Assembly (NCBI GenBank): GCA_938005315.1
Contig: CALLOB010000039.1
Location: forward strand, 1 to 54,535
Direction: 5' to 3'
Length of the DNA: 54,535 nt
Origin: an uncultured Phycisphaerae bacterium
GTDB lineage: Bacteria; Planctomycetota; Phycisphaerae; UBA1845; PWPN01
Shown: positions 1 through 12,218 of the stretch, in pieces
How positions within the stretch are numbered: position 1 is the first letter of the stretch
Layout of the letters: each line of letters opens with the position of its first letter
Position numbers and translations under genes: made by a program
Notes under the pieces: generated by a model
Told to the model about the DNA's origin: nothing
What the model saw: only the letters and a program-made list of their open reading frames with translations
The model's database searches: none

Positions 1-60
1 CCCCACGCGGACGGGACGGGAAGGGCCGGAACGACGACGGCCAACAGCCCCGCAAGCGCA

Positions 61-112
61 CGGACCGCGGCGCGCCTGGGCGCCGGGTTCCGCCTGGGCG
101 GCGCGCGGTCCG
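61..112 (-). terminator. GC-rich hairpin downstream of TonB receptor gene
   Basis: A nine-base arm CGGACCGCG (61-69) is complementary to CGCGGTCCG (104-112), with further imperfect pairing inside. It lies directly after the stop codon of the minus-strand receptor gene and could end its transcript, but no T-run follows, so only the hairpin is certain. Bases 1-60 show nothing else. Confidence 0.35.
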
Positions 113-133
113 GACACCAACGGGGAAACGGGC

Positions 134-2236
134 TCATTTCAAGGTCATCCGTACCTCGGCGTAGACGGTTCGCGGGACTTCCGCGTTGTTGGTGAAGCTT
201 GTGGCTCCCTCCGGGTGGTCGGGGTCCAGCAGATTCCGCACGCCGACCGCCACCGTGGCCCGGTCCTTCCAGAACTCATACTCGGCCCGCAGGTCCAGCC
301 GGAAATATCGCGGAATGTCCAGCTCGACCAGCGGGTTTCCGGGGTTCGGCGCCGCGACACGGTCCACGAAGTACAGGTGGGCCGACAGCCGCAGCGGATC
401 GATCGGGGCGTACCGGGCGCCGAGCATGAACTTGTGCCGCGGAGGCGAGATCAGATCCATGTTCACGTACGGCTCGACGGATCGCCAGTTCATCTTCTCC
501 AGGGTGTAGTGGCCCAGCAGCGTCAGCCGGTCGTTCACCCGGTATCTGGCGCTCAGCTCGACGCCGTAGAGGGACTGGTCGGATTCGCGGTCGTAGGAGA
601 ACTGGAACAGCCCCGGCGGTCCGGGATCGAGCCCCAGGGCGATCATGTCCTGCATCTCCTGCCAGTAGACGGCCGCGTCCATGTCCAGCCCGGCCAGCGG
701 ACTGAACCGCGAACCCAGCTCATAGGTCATCGCGGTGCTGTTGGGCAGCTCGCGCCGGCCGGTGACATAGCCCAGCCCCCCGGCCACCGGCATTTCCAGG
801 AAACGAAAGCCCACGGTGGGAATCTGCCCGGTGCGGCTGACTGCCGCGTAGACGGCGGTGGTGGGGTTGGGGCTGTAGGTCACCGCGGCCCGGGCGCTGG
901 GCAGCCAGCCGCCATAGAACTCGTAGTCGAGCCGGCCGCCCAGGCTCAGCATCCACTGCGGGGCGAACTGCCAGTCGTCCCGGGCGTACAGACCCAGCAG
1001 GGCCGTGCCGACGAAGTCGTTGGACATCATCGACGGCTCGGCATTGCCGGCATCATAGTAGTCCGCCCGGCTGTCGAAGCCCCACGTGAACGTGTTTTCC
1101 TCGGAGGTCTTCACCGTCTCGCCGAACTGGAAGGCGTACTGCTGGTAGCGGTAGTCCACCTGCCGCATCCCCGGGCAGAACCGGAAATCATTGAAGAACG
1201 ATGTCAACGTGATTTCGTGGTCCTCGGAGACCCGGTGGGCCAGCTTGGCCAGCAGGAAGTTGGACTGCGTGCCGGGGTTGTCCCCGAAACCCAATCCCGC
1301 GACCGCCGGCGTCGCGTAGCCGCCGTCGACCTGGGCGCTGCCGGCCGAAAGCGTCAGCGTGTCGTCGGGACTCAGCTCCCAGACCGCATGGACGGCCTCC
1401 CGCCCGGCCTTGTAATCGTCGTCCAGCCTTCTCAGAAAGGAGCCGCCCTTGCGGAAGCCGTCGAACCCCTCGTACTCGCCGGACACCCGCAGGCTCAGCC
1501 TGCCGTCGCTGAAGCCGTAGCCGACGTGCTCTTTGTTCCACCCGCGCGAGCCCCCGCCGCCGGTCACGGTGAGCCCCTGTTGGTCGGACGGCTTGCGGGT
1601 CACGATGTTGATCACGCCCTGGACGGCGTTGGCCCCCCAGGCCGGGCCGCCCGGCCCCCGGATCACCTCGATCCGCTCGATGTCCTCCAGCTGGAAAGGC
1701 CAGCTTCCCCAGAACGTCGCTCCGATCACCGGGTCGTAGATCTGCCGGCCGTCCACCAGGATGAGGACCCAGCGGTTCAGGGCCCCGTGGTTGCCCCGAA
1801 CCGAGGCCGCCGTCGTTCCCGAGAAGATCTCGGCCACGTCGACGCCCGGCACCAGCCGCAGAGCGTCCGGCACGGTACGGGCGCCGGCCGCGCGGATGTC
1901 CTCGGCGGTGATGACCGAGATGGCGTACGGTACCTGCGTGATCTTCTGCTCGCGCCGGCCGGCGGTCACCACCACCGGCACGTCCAGCGTCAGCAGATCG
2001 ATGTCCTCCAGGGAACCGTCTGCATCGGCGGCCTCCTGTTCAACCGGCTGGCTCCCGGCCGGGGCGGCGGCGAAAGCGGCCGCCGCGTTCAGCACGACCC
2101 ACATCGCCCGCGCCAGATGCCGACCTGCCCCTCCACGCAGGGCCCAGGAATCGACGTGCGCCGGGTCTCGCGATGGGGCCTTCCGGCTTCTTTCCGCCGG
2201 CACGGATTCGACATGATCTTGTCCCATGGCCGTCAT
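134..2236 (-). CDS. TonB-dependent outer membrane receptor
   Basis: Outer-membrane, TonB/ExbB-energised importer of about 700 residues, normal for the family. After a hydrophobic export segment (roughly residues 40-62) comes a plug domain (about 88-212) opening with VVVTAGRREQ and containing VLILVDGRQIY and IEVIRGPGGPAWGANAVQGVINIVT, classical plug motifs split here only by spacing. The remainder is a beta-barrel with alternating aromatic strands (for example LGLYARDDW, LSLGGRLDYEF). The start ATG at 2236 has a GAGG ribosome site five bases upstream and sits six bases after the stop of the binding-protein gene, so the two are one operon. The protein ends RMTLK rather than with the usual terminal aromatic. 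The substrate cannot be read from sequence; the nearby sensor genes suggest it may also serve signalling. Confidence 0.93.
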   Translation of the reverse strand: MTAMGQDHVESVPAERSRKAPSRDPAHVDSWALRGGAGRHLARAMWVVLNAAAAFAAAPAGSQPVEQEAADADGSLEDIDLLTLDVPVVVTAGRREQKITQVPYAISVITAEDIRAAGARTVPDALRLVPGVDVAEIFSGTTAASVRGNHGALNRWVLILVDGRQIYDPVIGATFWGSWPFQLEDIERIEVIRGPGGPAWGANAVQGVINIVTRKPSDQQGLTVTGGGGSRGWNKEHVGYGFSDGRLSLRVSGEYEGFDGFRKGGSFLRRLDDDYKAGREAVHAVWELSPDDTLTLSAGSAQVDGGYATPAVAGLGFGDNPGTQSNFLLAKLAHRVSEDHEITLTSFFNDFRFCPGMRQVDYRYQQYAFQFGETVKTSEENTFTWGFDSRADYYDAGNAEPSMMSNDFVGTALLGLYARDDWQFAPQWMLSLGGRLDYEFYGGWLPSARAAVTYSPNPTTAVYAAVSRTGQIPTVGFRFLEMPVAGGLGYVTGRRELPNSTAMTYELGSRFSPLAGLDMDAAVYWQEMQDMIALGLDPGPPGLFQFSYDRESDQSLYGVELSARYRVNDRLTLLGHYTLEKMNWRSVEPYVNMDLISPPRHKFMLGARYAPIDPLRLSAHLYFVDRVAAPNPGNPLVELDIPRYFRLDLRAEYEFWKDRATVAVGVRNLLDPDHPEGATSFTNNAEVPRTVYAEVRMTLK

Positions 2237-2242
2237 CAGGCC

Positions 2243-3253
2243 TCATTCGCCCCCATATCGCCCATCCATGCGGTCCATCACCGCCTTCGGAACGGACAGG
2301 CCGATCACCTCGGCGGTCCGTACGTTCACCGCTCTGCGGGCGCGGTCCGGGTATTGCAGGCCCGATTTCAAGAAGTCCGGCTCGGTACGCACTCGGTCGA
2401 CCAGCGCGGCCACCTGACGCGCGATGTCCGCGGGCGTGCTGTACACGGCGGTCAGGGCTCCGGCCTTGACCAGATTCTCGGAGAAGGCGTACACCGGCTT
2501 TTTCTGACGAATACCCCACAGCAGTACCCGCTTGACGCTGGCCAGGTTGTAGACCTGGGCGTCGGGGATCATCAATACCCCGTCGCAGCCTCGCGAGACC
2601 AGCTCCTCCATCGCCTGCGGAAAGGCGTCACGATCCGTCCGGATCAGCGTCAACCGCAAGCCCGAACGGTTCGCCTCGGCCTGCACCGCCTCGGCCGTGC
2701 GACGCGAGCGATCGCTGAACGGCAGGCCGATGTTGCGCGCCGAAGGCTGGATCAGGCGGATCAACTTGACCTGTTCGGCCGGGTGAACCCCCGCGCTGAG
2801 AGCTACAAGTCGCTGGGCGTGGGGATGATCGGCCGCGGTCAGCGGATCATCGAGGGCGTTGGTCAGCATGCAGGCGATGACCGGAATGCTGTTCACGCTC
2901 TCCAGCACCAGCTGTGACGCCGCCGACCCCAGCGTGATCGCCACATGGACCTTGCCGGCGCTCAGGGATTCCAGGGCTTGCCGGGCCTGAGGATCGGCCT
3001 GGTCGGGACTCCGCTGGGTGGCCGCCTGGGTTTCTGTGGAACCCTCCTCCTCACTGTCGCCTGCCGGCAGGGTCACCAGCACCGGCCGGTGGCCGGCCGC
3101 CGCCAACGCCCGCTCGATCAGGCCGGCCGTTTCCTGGTACGTCTTATGGGGCGTCAGAACGACCGCCACATCCGCCGGCTGGGCTCGGGCCGCCGGAAGC
3201 GACAGGCCCAGAAACACCGCCAGCGTTGCCGGGACCGGGAGGAACCTGGACAT
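2243..3253 (-). CDS. Periplasmic ABC-type substrate-binding protein (ABC_sub_bind family)
   Basis: Predicted exported ligand-binding protein of about 336 residues. The start is placed at MSRFLPVPATLAVFLG because a clean signal peptide ending in ARA follows at once; the frame stays open upstream to 3415 but that extension is arginine/proline rich and unlike a leader. The body shows the two-lobed type I binding-protein pattern: HVAITLGSAASQLV, SIPVIACMLTN, NIGLPFSDRSRRTAEAVQAEA, GVLMIPDAQVYN and KKPVYAFSENLVKAGAL are typical of the TrpX-like ABC_sub_bind family. No permease or ATPase gene adjoins it. It is followed after six bases by the TonB receptor gene and faces away from two membrane sensors, so a ligand-presenting role in signalling is plausible but inferred. 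Confidence 0.85.
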   Translation of the reverse strand: MSRFLPVPATLAVFLGLSLPAARAQPADVAVVLTPHKTYQETAGLIERALAAAGHRPVLVTLPAGDSEEEGSTETQAATQRSPDQADPQARQALESLSAGKVHVAITLGSAASQLVLESVNSIPVIACMLTNALDDPLTAADHPHAQRLVALSAGVHPAEQVKLIRLIQPSARNIGLPFSDRSRRTAEAVQAEANRSGLRLTLIRTDRDAFPQAMEELVSRGCDGVLMIPDAQVYNLASVKRVLLWGIRQKKPVYAFSENLVKAGALTAVYSTPADIARQVAALVDRVRTEPDFLKSGLQYPDRARRAVNVRTAEVIGLSVPKAVMDRMDGRYGGE

Positions 3254-3745
3254 CGAACTCTCGGCTCGTCCGCGCGGACCGATCAATTCGGTCCGCAACC
3301 CGCCTCGCGAACCGCCTGTCGGTGGTTCCGCTCTCGGTGCTGGGTTTGATAGGACCGTGCGTAACGCGGACCGCTTCAACGAGGTTATCGGCACCGCGAC
3401 TGGACCGATCCACAAGGATTGTTATGAGACGTGCGCCGACCGGACCGCTCCGACGAGCCGGACGGATTATCGTCAGGTCGTGACCATCCAGGGGAGGTCG
3501 AGCGGCCCCGGCGATTGGCAGGACATAACCCATGTCCTTGGTCCGTTCCGCCGATGAACGCCTATGCAGTTGGTGTCACGGGTTTTCTCGGAGGTTTCGG
3601 CCCGGAGCCGACGCGGTCCGGCATATCGGTGCGCCGGCAGGGATCGCCGGGCCGACAGATGCATAAGTGATAGTTGATCGAATATTTAGAAGCGATTCGG
3701 TTTCCCCCGAACGACGGTGGGGCCTGCCTTGCGGTTGGCTGAAGT
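3254..3745. other. Divergent intergenic region with AT-rich island
   Basis: This 490-base gap separates the minus-strand binding-protein gene from the plus-strand HAMP-PAS gene. Bases about 3661-3700 are markedly AT-rich (TTGATCGAATATTTAGAAG) in an otherwise GC-rich region and are the likely site of one or both promoters. No spaced -35/-10 pair is convincing. No small gene or RNA is recognised. Confidence 0.4.
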
Positions 3746-5122
3746 ATGGCCGGAAGTAGACGCCTGGGACTGAAAGGGCGGGCGCTGGCGGTGTCGGTGC
3801 TGCTGGTGGCCGGCACGGTCGTGGTGCTGAGTACCGCGCTGGTCTGGCAATACTACAGCAACTCCATGCGCGAGACGACCGCCAAAGTGCTGGTCCACGC
3901 CGGTTCCACCAGCCAGATCGCCGAACCCTATGTGCAGCTGAACGACCTCGAGGCACTCCAGCGGCTGCTTCGCGCGGCCGGGAGCCTGCAGGAACTGGAT
4001 TTCGCAGAGATCGCGGACCACTCGGGCAAGGTTCTGGCGACCTTCCGTCGAGAGAATCGCCTGCAGGGGGGGATCCCCGAAGGCCTCGAGGTGAACAAGG
4101 GCCTGCTGGGAGAAACTCTGGTCAGCGAGCGTTTCGGCCACGTGTTCGTTGCCCTGCCGGTCTGGCCCGAGCAGGAGGACCTCGATCTGGGGCTGGTCGA
4201 AGAGCCCCCGGGGCCGCGGAAGGACAAGCCGATCGGAGTCCTACAGGCGGCCTATTCGCTGGATAAGGTCTATGCCGATCTGCGTCATCACGTCCTGGCT
4301 TGCGTGTCGATCGCGGTGGTGGTGATGGTCGTCGGTGTTTCGGTCACTGTTCTGGTCGTCAGGCAGCTGGTCAGGCCGGTGGAGGTGCTGGCCCGGACCT
4401 CCGCGGCCATCGCCCAGGGCGATTTCTCGCAGCGGGCTCCCGAGGACGCAATCGGCGAGATCGGCGAGCTGGCCCGATCCTTCAACCACATGGCCCAGAT
4501 GATCCGGCACTACACCCAGGGGCTGGAGGCCCAGGTGGCCGAGCGCACCGCCGCGCTGGCCGAAAGCGAAGCGCAGACGCGGGCCATTCTCGACACCGCC
4601 GCCGACGGCATCATCACCATCGACGGCGACGGCAGGGTGGCATCGTGCAACCGCGCCGCCGAGCAGATCTTCGGCTACGCGGCCGACGAGATCCTCGGGG
4701 CGGACCCGGCGGTTCTGCTGGCCGAAGACGGGGAAGGCCGCTCGCCGGGTTTCCTGGCGGCCGATGCGTCGTGTCCGAACGGGGCCGGTCCCGGGGGCCG
4801 CCGGCAGCTGGAGGGTCGGCGCAAGGACGGCTCGCGCTTTCCGATGGAACTGGCGGTCAGCGAGGTCGTCCTGGGCGACCGCCGCACGCACACGGTGATC
4901 GTGCGCGACGTGACCGAACGCTGTCGGGCCGAGGCGCAGATCCGTCGGACGATGGAGGAGCTCGAGCGCTTCAACCGGCTGGCCGTGGGACGCGAGCTGC
5001 GCATGGTCGAGCTCAAGCAGGAGGTCAACCAGCTGGCCGAGCGGGCCGGGATGCGGCCGCCGTACGACCTGTCGTTCGTCGAGACGGGCACGCTTTCCGC
5101 TCCCGCTTTCCAGGGGGCATGA
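3746..5122 (+). CDS. Membrane HAMP-PAS sensor protein without kinase domain
   Basis: Inner-membrane sensor of 458 residues. It has a first membrane segment at about 12-32 (ALAVSVLLVAGTVVVLSTAL), a periplasmic region to about 182, a second segment at 183-206 (VSIAVVVMVVGVSVTVLVV), a HAMP domain at 207-262 (RPVEVLARTSAAIAQGDFS), and a PAS domain at about 275-395 starting ILDTAADGIITIDGDG. It ends in a coiled-coil tail containing FNRLAVGRELRMVELKQEV. That tail is common in PAS proteins acting with separate kinases. No HisKA, HATPase, GGDEF or methyl-accepting domain is present, so any output must be through a partner. The stop lies 18 bases before the hybrid kinase start, making that kinase the obvious partner (inference). 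Confidence 0.85.
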   Translation: MAGSRRLGLKGRALAVSVLLVAGTVVVLSTALVWQYYSNSMRETTAKVLVHAGSTSQIAEPYVQLNDLEALQRLLRAAGSLQELDFAEIADHSGKVLATFRRENRLQGGIPEGLEVNKGLLGETLVSERFGHVFVALPVWPEQEDLDLGLVEEPPGPRKDKPIGVLQAAYSLDKVYADLRHHVLACVSIAVVVMVVGVSVTVLVVRQLVRPVEVLARTSAAIAQGDFSQRAPEDAIGEIGELARSFNHMAQMIRHYTQGLEAQVAERTAALAESEAQTRAILDTAADGIITIDGDGRVASCNRAAEQIFGYAADEILGADPAVLLAEDGEGRSPGFLAADASCPNGAGPGGRRQLEGRRKDGSRFPMELAVSEVVLGDRRTHTVIVRDVTERCRAEAQIRRTMEELERFNRLAVGRELRMVELKQEVNQLAERAGMRPPYDLSFVETGTLSAPAFQGA

Positions 5123-5140
5123 AACCGAGCGGAGATCCGG

Positions 5141-8641
<3,501 letters not shown>

Positions 8642-8653
8642 CGGACCGGAGGT

Positions 8654-9928
8654 TCAGGGCAGCTCGACTTCCAGCAGGGAGAAATCGTCGGCCAGCTGGG
8701 AGGATCCGCGGATCGCGTAGACCCGCTGCAGGACGCGATCGACCCGCGAGCCGTCGCCCCGGGCCTCCTCGGCCAGCAGATCGATCAGCTCCTCGAACGC
8801 CAGCATCGTGCCGTCGGGCCTCTGGACCTCGAAGACCCCGTCGCTGAAGACATACATCCGGCTGCCAGGCGCCAGCACGCGTTCGGCGGATGTATAACGG
8901 GCCTGTGGATCGATCCCGATGAGCAGGTTCGGGGCCGAGAGCACCTGCGGGGTCGGGTCGCCGGGCGCGAACACGATGGCCGGCGGGTGGCCGGCGCCGG
9001 CGAACCGGATCAGGCGGCTGCCGAGGTGATAGACACCGTACCAGACGGAGACGAACTTGTTGTTGTTCTCATCCATCGGGAAGGCGCGGTTCAGCGCCGC
9101 CAGTACCTCGGCCGGCTCTTCGGGCAGCGCGTCGGTCGGCGACTTGCGGCGCAGCATGCTGTGCACCGAGGCCGACATCAGCGCCGCCCCCACGCCGTGG
9201 CCGGACACGTCGAACAGGTAGATCGCCAGACGGTCCCCGTCCAGCCAGTGATAGCCGAACAGGTCGCCTCCCAGCCGCGAGCTGCAGATGAAGCGCCAGT
9301 CGGTCCGCACCGGCCCGTCCATCCGTGGCGGCAGCAGAGAGCCGACGTACTCGGCGGCCTCGGCCAGCTCCTGGTCGAGCCGGGCCTTGACCGCCAGCAG
9401 CTCGTTTTTCGTGCGGATCAGCTCGCGCTGGGCCCGGATGACGTCGAGCATGTTCAGCTGAGCCTGAGCCAGGGCGGCCAGCTCGCGGAGCATCCCCAGC
9501 TCGGCGTCGTCCAGATCGCGCGGCGTCGGGCCGGCGATGCAGAAGGTGCCGACATTGTGTCCCGTCGGACCGGCCAGCGGAATGCCGGCGTAGAAGCGGA
9601 TGTGCGGCTCGCCGGTCACGAACGGATTGTCGTGGAAGCGCTCGTCGCGCGAGGCGTCCGGCACGATGAACGGTCCGCGGCCGGCCACCGCGTGCCCGCA
9701 GAAGGATACGTTGCGCGGGGTCTGTTCGGCGGTCAGGCCGCAGCGGGCCTTGAACCACTGACGGTCGGCGTCCACCAGGGCGATGTAGGCGACGGGCACG
9801 CCGAACAGCCGCGACGCCAGCCGTACCAGCCCGTCGAAGCGGTCCTCCGGCGGGGTGTCGAGGATCTCCAGGGCCCGCAAGTCGGCGATCCGCTCGGCTT
9901 CGTCGATCGGAATCGGTGCGGCGATCAT
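8654..9928 (-). CDS. GAF domain PP2C-type (SpoIIE/RsbU-like) serine phosphatase
   Basis: Soluble 424-residue protein with an N-terminal GAF sensor (about 20-165, including DRQWFKARCGL and FCGHAV) and a short helical linker rich in Glu/Ala. It ends in a SpoIIE-type PP2C domain (about 200-424). The metal-binding aspartates are visible in GGDLFGYHWL, DVSGHGVGAAL and the final ADDFSLLEVEL. Family members dephosphorylate anti-anti-sigma factors or similar STAS proteins, in partner-switching control. No STAS or RsbW-type partner lies in the window. The gene converges on the hybrid kinase, with only 12 bases between the two stop codons, and its position suggests it belongs to the same signalling cluster (inference). 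Confidence 0.9.
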   Translation of the reverse strand: MIAAPIPIDEAERIADLRALEILDTPPEDRFDGLVRLASRLFGVPVAYIALVDADRQWFKARCGLTAEQTPRNVSFCGHAVAGRGPFIVPDASRDERFHDNPFVTGEPHIRFYAGIPLAGPTGHNVGTFCIAGPTPRDLDDAELGMLRELAALAQAQLNMLDVIRAQRELIRTKNELLAVKARLDQELAEAAEYVGSLLPPRMDGPVRTDWRFICSSRLGGDLFGYHWLDGDRLAIYLFDVSGHGVGAALMSASVHSMLRRKSPTDALPEEPAEVLAALNRAFPMDENNNKFVSVWYGVYHLGSRLIRFAGAGHPPAIVFAPGDPTPQVLSAPNLLIGIDPQARYTSAERVLAPGSRMYVFSDGVFEVQRPDGTMLAFEELIDLLAEEARGDGSRVDRVLQRVYAIRGSSQLADDFSLLEVELP

Positions 9929-10078
9929 GGCCGGCGCTCCGGCAAGCGCGACGGGGCAGGCCCGCGGCCTGATTTCCCCCAGTCACCACCATACGAGACC
10001 CCGGCCCGCACAGGCAAGCGCACGGAGAGAGCCCGTATCCCGGCGGACCGGACGGCGCCGGCCCGCGGGCCGGCCCGT

Positions 10079-10588
10079 CTAGCGGTTCAGACCTCGGAAT
10101 CCCAGGGCGTCCTTGAGTCGCTCCAGCATGTCAAACATGATCGGGCAGGTCCCGGCCCGCTCGAGGATATCCACGGTCCGGCTCGGGACGTCGCCGCCGA
10201 TGTAGGGGTAGCCCCGGCAGGCGTCCGGACGGGCTTCGTAGACCGTGCAGCGATTGCCTTCCAGAAACGGGCAGGGCACGGCGTCGATGGCCGGCAGGCC
10301 GTCGATGTCTGTGGTGGTGAGATATCGTCGGGTGAACTCCTGCACGCTCATCCCGAGGGCCGTGACCAGGCGCTCGATCTCCTCGTGACTCAGCGGGATA
10401 CAGTTGTCCCGGCAACAGGCCGCACAGGCGGTGCAGTCCATCCGGGCGGCGGCCTCCTCGCCGAAGCGGCGGGCGAGCGAGTTCACCCTGCCGCGATGAC
10501 GGAGCATCTGCAGATAGCTTCGAAACCGCCAGTTCTCCTCGGTGAGGTCCTTCGCTCGACGCGCGACCTCGTCGGGATCCCGGATCAT
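10079..10588 (-). CDS. YkgJ-family cysteine-cluster protein
   Basis: Small cytoplasmic protein of 169 residues. It carries the YkgJ cysteine pattern: C-x2-C-A-x-C-C (CTACAACC), a following Cys in RDNCIPLS, then CPFLEGNRCTVYEARPDAC with CRGYPY after it. These cysteines are thought to bind zinc or an Fe-S cluster; the biochemical role of the family is not established. The ATG at 10588 gives the family's usual length. The larger frame reading through from upstream is a shadow of the neighbouring membrane-protein gene. It lies 41 bases downstream of that gene on the same strand, so the two may be co-transcribed. Confidence 0.85.
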   Translation of the reverse strand: MIRDPDEVARRAKDLTEENWRFRSYLQMLRHRGRVNSLARRFGEEAAARMDCTACAACCRDNCIPLSHEEIERLVTALGMSVQEFTRRYLTTTDIDGLPAIDAVPCPFLEGNRCTVYEARPDACRGYPYIGGDVPSRTVDILERAGTCPIMFDMLERLKDALGFRGLNR

Positions 10589-10629
10589 CGCAGGTCCTCC
10601 GCAGGCCCGGCCGGTCGCGGCTCCGGCAG

Positions 10630-12159
10630 TCAGCGGTTCGCGAATCGCGCCGCCGCGGCGATCCGCCAGGTCAGATAGACCCCGCCGCACAGCCACGCGC
10701 CCATGAGCACGAACCAGGCGGCCGTCAGAGCCTCGCTCGCGTCGAAGCGCAATGCGCGCGTCAGGGGTTCGATGAGACGGTGCTCCGCGATGAAGAAGAA
10801 AGCCGTCGCCGCCAGCGAGCCGAATGCCGTCGCGGCCAGCGCGTAGCCTCCCAGGTACGCGGCCGCCTGCATGGCCGCCGGCAGCAGATTCCGCCGGTTC
10901 AACCACGAAAGGCCCCAGCCCACGGCGTTGGCGGCCAGGAGCTGGAGCCCTGCAACGGCGGCGATGCCCAGCGTGCCGAAGCCCGGGCCGATCGCCCACA
11001 TGATCATCCCTTCCTCCGCGGTGAGAGGGCTCTTGCCGGTGTCGATGATGAAGCAGGCGACGAAGGCCGCCCAGGCCAGCAGCAGCACGGCCGGCAGATG
11101 CAAGGGGAAGAATGACTGCCAGGCGCTGGAAGCCGTCGCCACCCGGATCGCGCGCCCCAGCGAATCGGGAGCGAATACCGCCTGGGCGGCCGTCCGCCGG
11201 TATGCCCGTCCGGCGCCCGGCTCGCGACGATGCTCCCAGTGCGTCCCCCGGCGCACATCGGGGCCGAGCGAACGGGCCGCCGGCTCGCCGCACTCCGGGC
11301 ACCGACCCTCCAGAGGCGTCGCGGTCAGGTTGTAGCCGCAGAACTCGCAGGTCGGCGGACGTTCGACCGGCGTCACCCCCCGCGGCGTGCCTGCCGCGCG
11401 CAGCAGGGTGAACATGAGCCACAGGGCTCCGGCGTTCCAGCTCCAGGTCGTCAGCAGAAGGCCGTAGCGAACCAGTAGAGGCCGCTGGCGGGAAAGCGCT
11501 TCCTGCGCGCGGTTGCGCTCGTCGATCGCAGCCTCCCATTCGGCCAGCGACGCCTCGTGTTGCCGGCGCTGTTCGGCGGTGGCATCGGGGCCCGGCTGCG
11601 GGCCGGGGAAGGCCGGCAGGGCCGGCAGCATGGCCGCCTGGCGTCTGTCGTGGTCCGCGCGCACCTGTTCGAGCCAGGCGGTCAAGGCGCACCCCAGCAC
11701 CACGACCAGGGCGACGTGGATGCTGTGCAGCCAGGTGAACCGCAGGGCGTGCGCGAAACTGCAGCGCAGCGGCTCATCGGCGGCGCCCCAGGGCGTGATC
11801 AGATCCGCCAGCAGCACGTGTCCGATTTCCAGGCTGGCGACGACCGCCACGATGGTCATCGCGACCTCCGGATCGACGATCCGGCCGTCCACGAGGATTC
11901 CAAGCACCTCGCCGAGGGTCTGGCCGCCGCTGCGATCCTCCATGGCGTCGATGAACAACGTGAAGACGACGAACACGGCCAGCCATGCCAGGCCGTGTAT
12001 GCCCCAGGCCTGCCAGAGCCGCAACCCGGCAAGCTCCCGGGCGGCACTTCCCGGCCGGGCCCACAGCCACAGCACCGCGACCGCCCGTGGCCGACGGGCG
12101 GCCCGTCCAGGTGCTTGGGTCGCCGCGGCGATCACGTTTTTGCCGGGCTCGCCGGCCAT
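10630..12159 (-). CDS. Polytopic membrane protein with cytoplasmic zinc ribbon
   Basis: A 509-residue protein with about eight hydrophobic segments (for example WLAVFVVFTLFI, AMTIVAVVASLEIGHVLL, HVALVVVLGCALTAW, LPAVLLLAWAAFVACFI, ALAATAFGSLAATAFFFIA). Between the fourth and fifth lies a zinc ribbon: CEFCGYNLTAT ... CPECGE. Ribbons of this C-x2-C-GY(D/N)L type are frequent in planctomycete membrane proteins of unknown function. A Glu/Gln-rich stretch near residues 200-235 may be a coiled coil. No catalytic motif is recognised. Start taken at the first ATG after the divergent-looking gap at 12160-12218. Confidence 0.7.
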   Translation of the reverse strand: MAGEPGKNVIAAATQAPGRAARRPRAVAVLWLWARPGSAARELAGLRLWQAWGIHGLAWLAVFVVFTLFIDAMEDRSGGQTLGEVLGILVDGRIVDPEVAMTIVAVVASLEIGHVLLADLITPWGAADEPLRCSFAHALRFTWLHSIHVALVVVLGCALTAWLEQVRADHDRRQAAMLPALPAFPGPQPGPDATAEQRRQHEASLAEWEAAIDERNRAQEALSRQRPLLVRYGLLLTTWSWNAGALWLMFTLLRAAGTPRGVTPVERPPTCEFCGYNLTATPLEGRCPECGEPAARSLGPDVRRGTHWEHRREPGAGRAYRRTAAQAVFAPDSLGRAIRVATASSAWQSFFPLHLPAVLLLAWAAFVACFIIDTGKSPLTAEEGMIMWAIGPGFGTLGIAAVAGLQLLAANAVGWGLSWLNRRNLLPAAMQAAAYLGGYALAATAFGSLAATAFFFIAEHRLIEPLTRALRFDASEALTAAWFVLMGAWLCGGVYLTWRIAAAARFANR

Positions 12160-12218
12160 GTTTCACCTTCCGCCCAGCAGCGTCGACTTCGCGGCCACCC
12201 CGTGCCCGCACGATACCC

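Noticed and set aside
215-2917. Plus-strand 900-codon frame over the TonB receptor
   Set aside because: Antisense shadow; the receptor is unmistakable on the other strand.
3717-3733. TGGGGCCTGCCTTGC, a sigma-54-like GG-N10-GC element
   Set aside because: The -24 box is poor, and the start would fall at the ATG of the HAMP-PAS gene.
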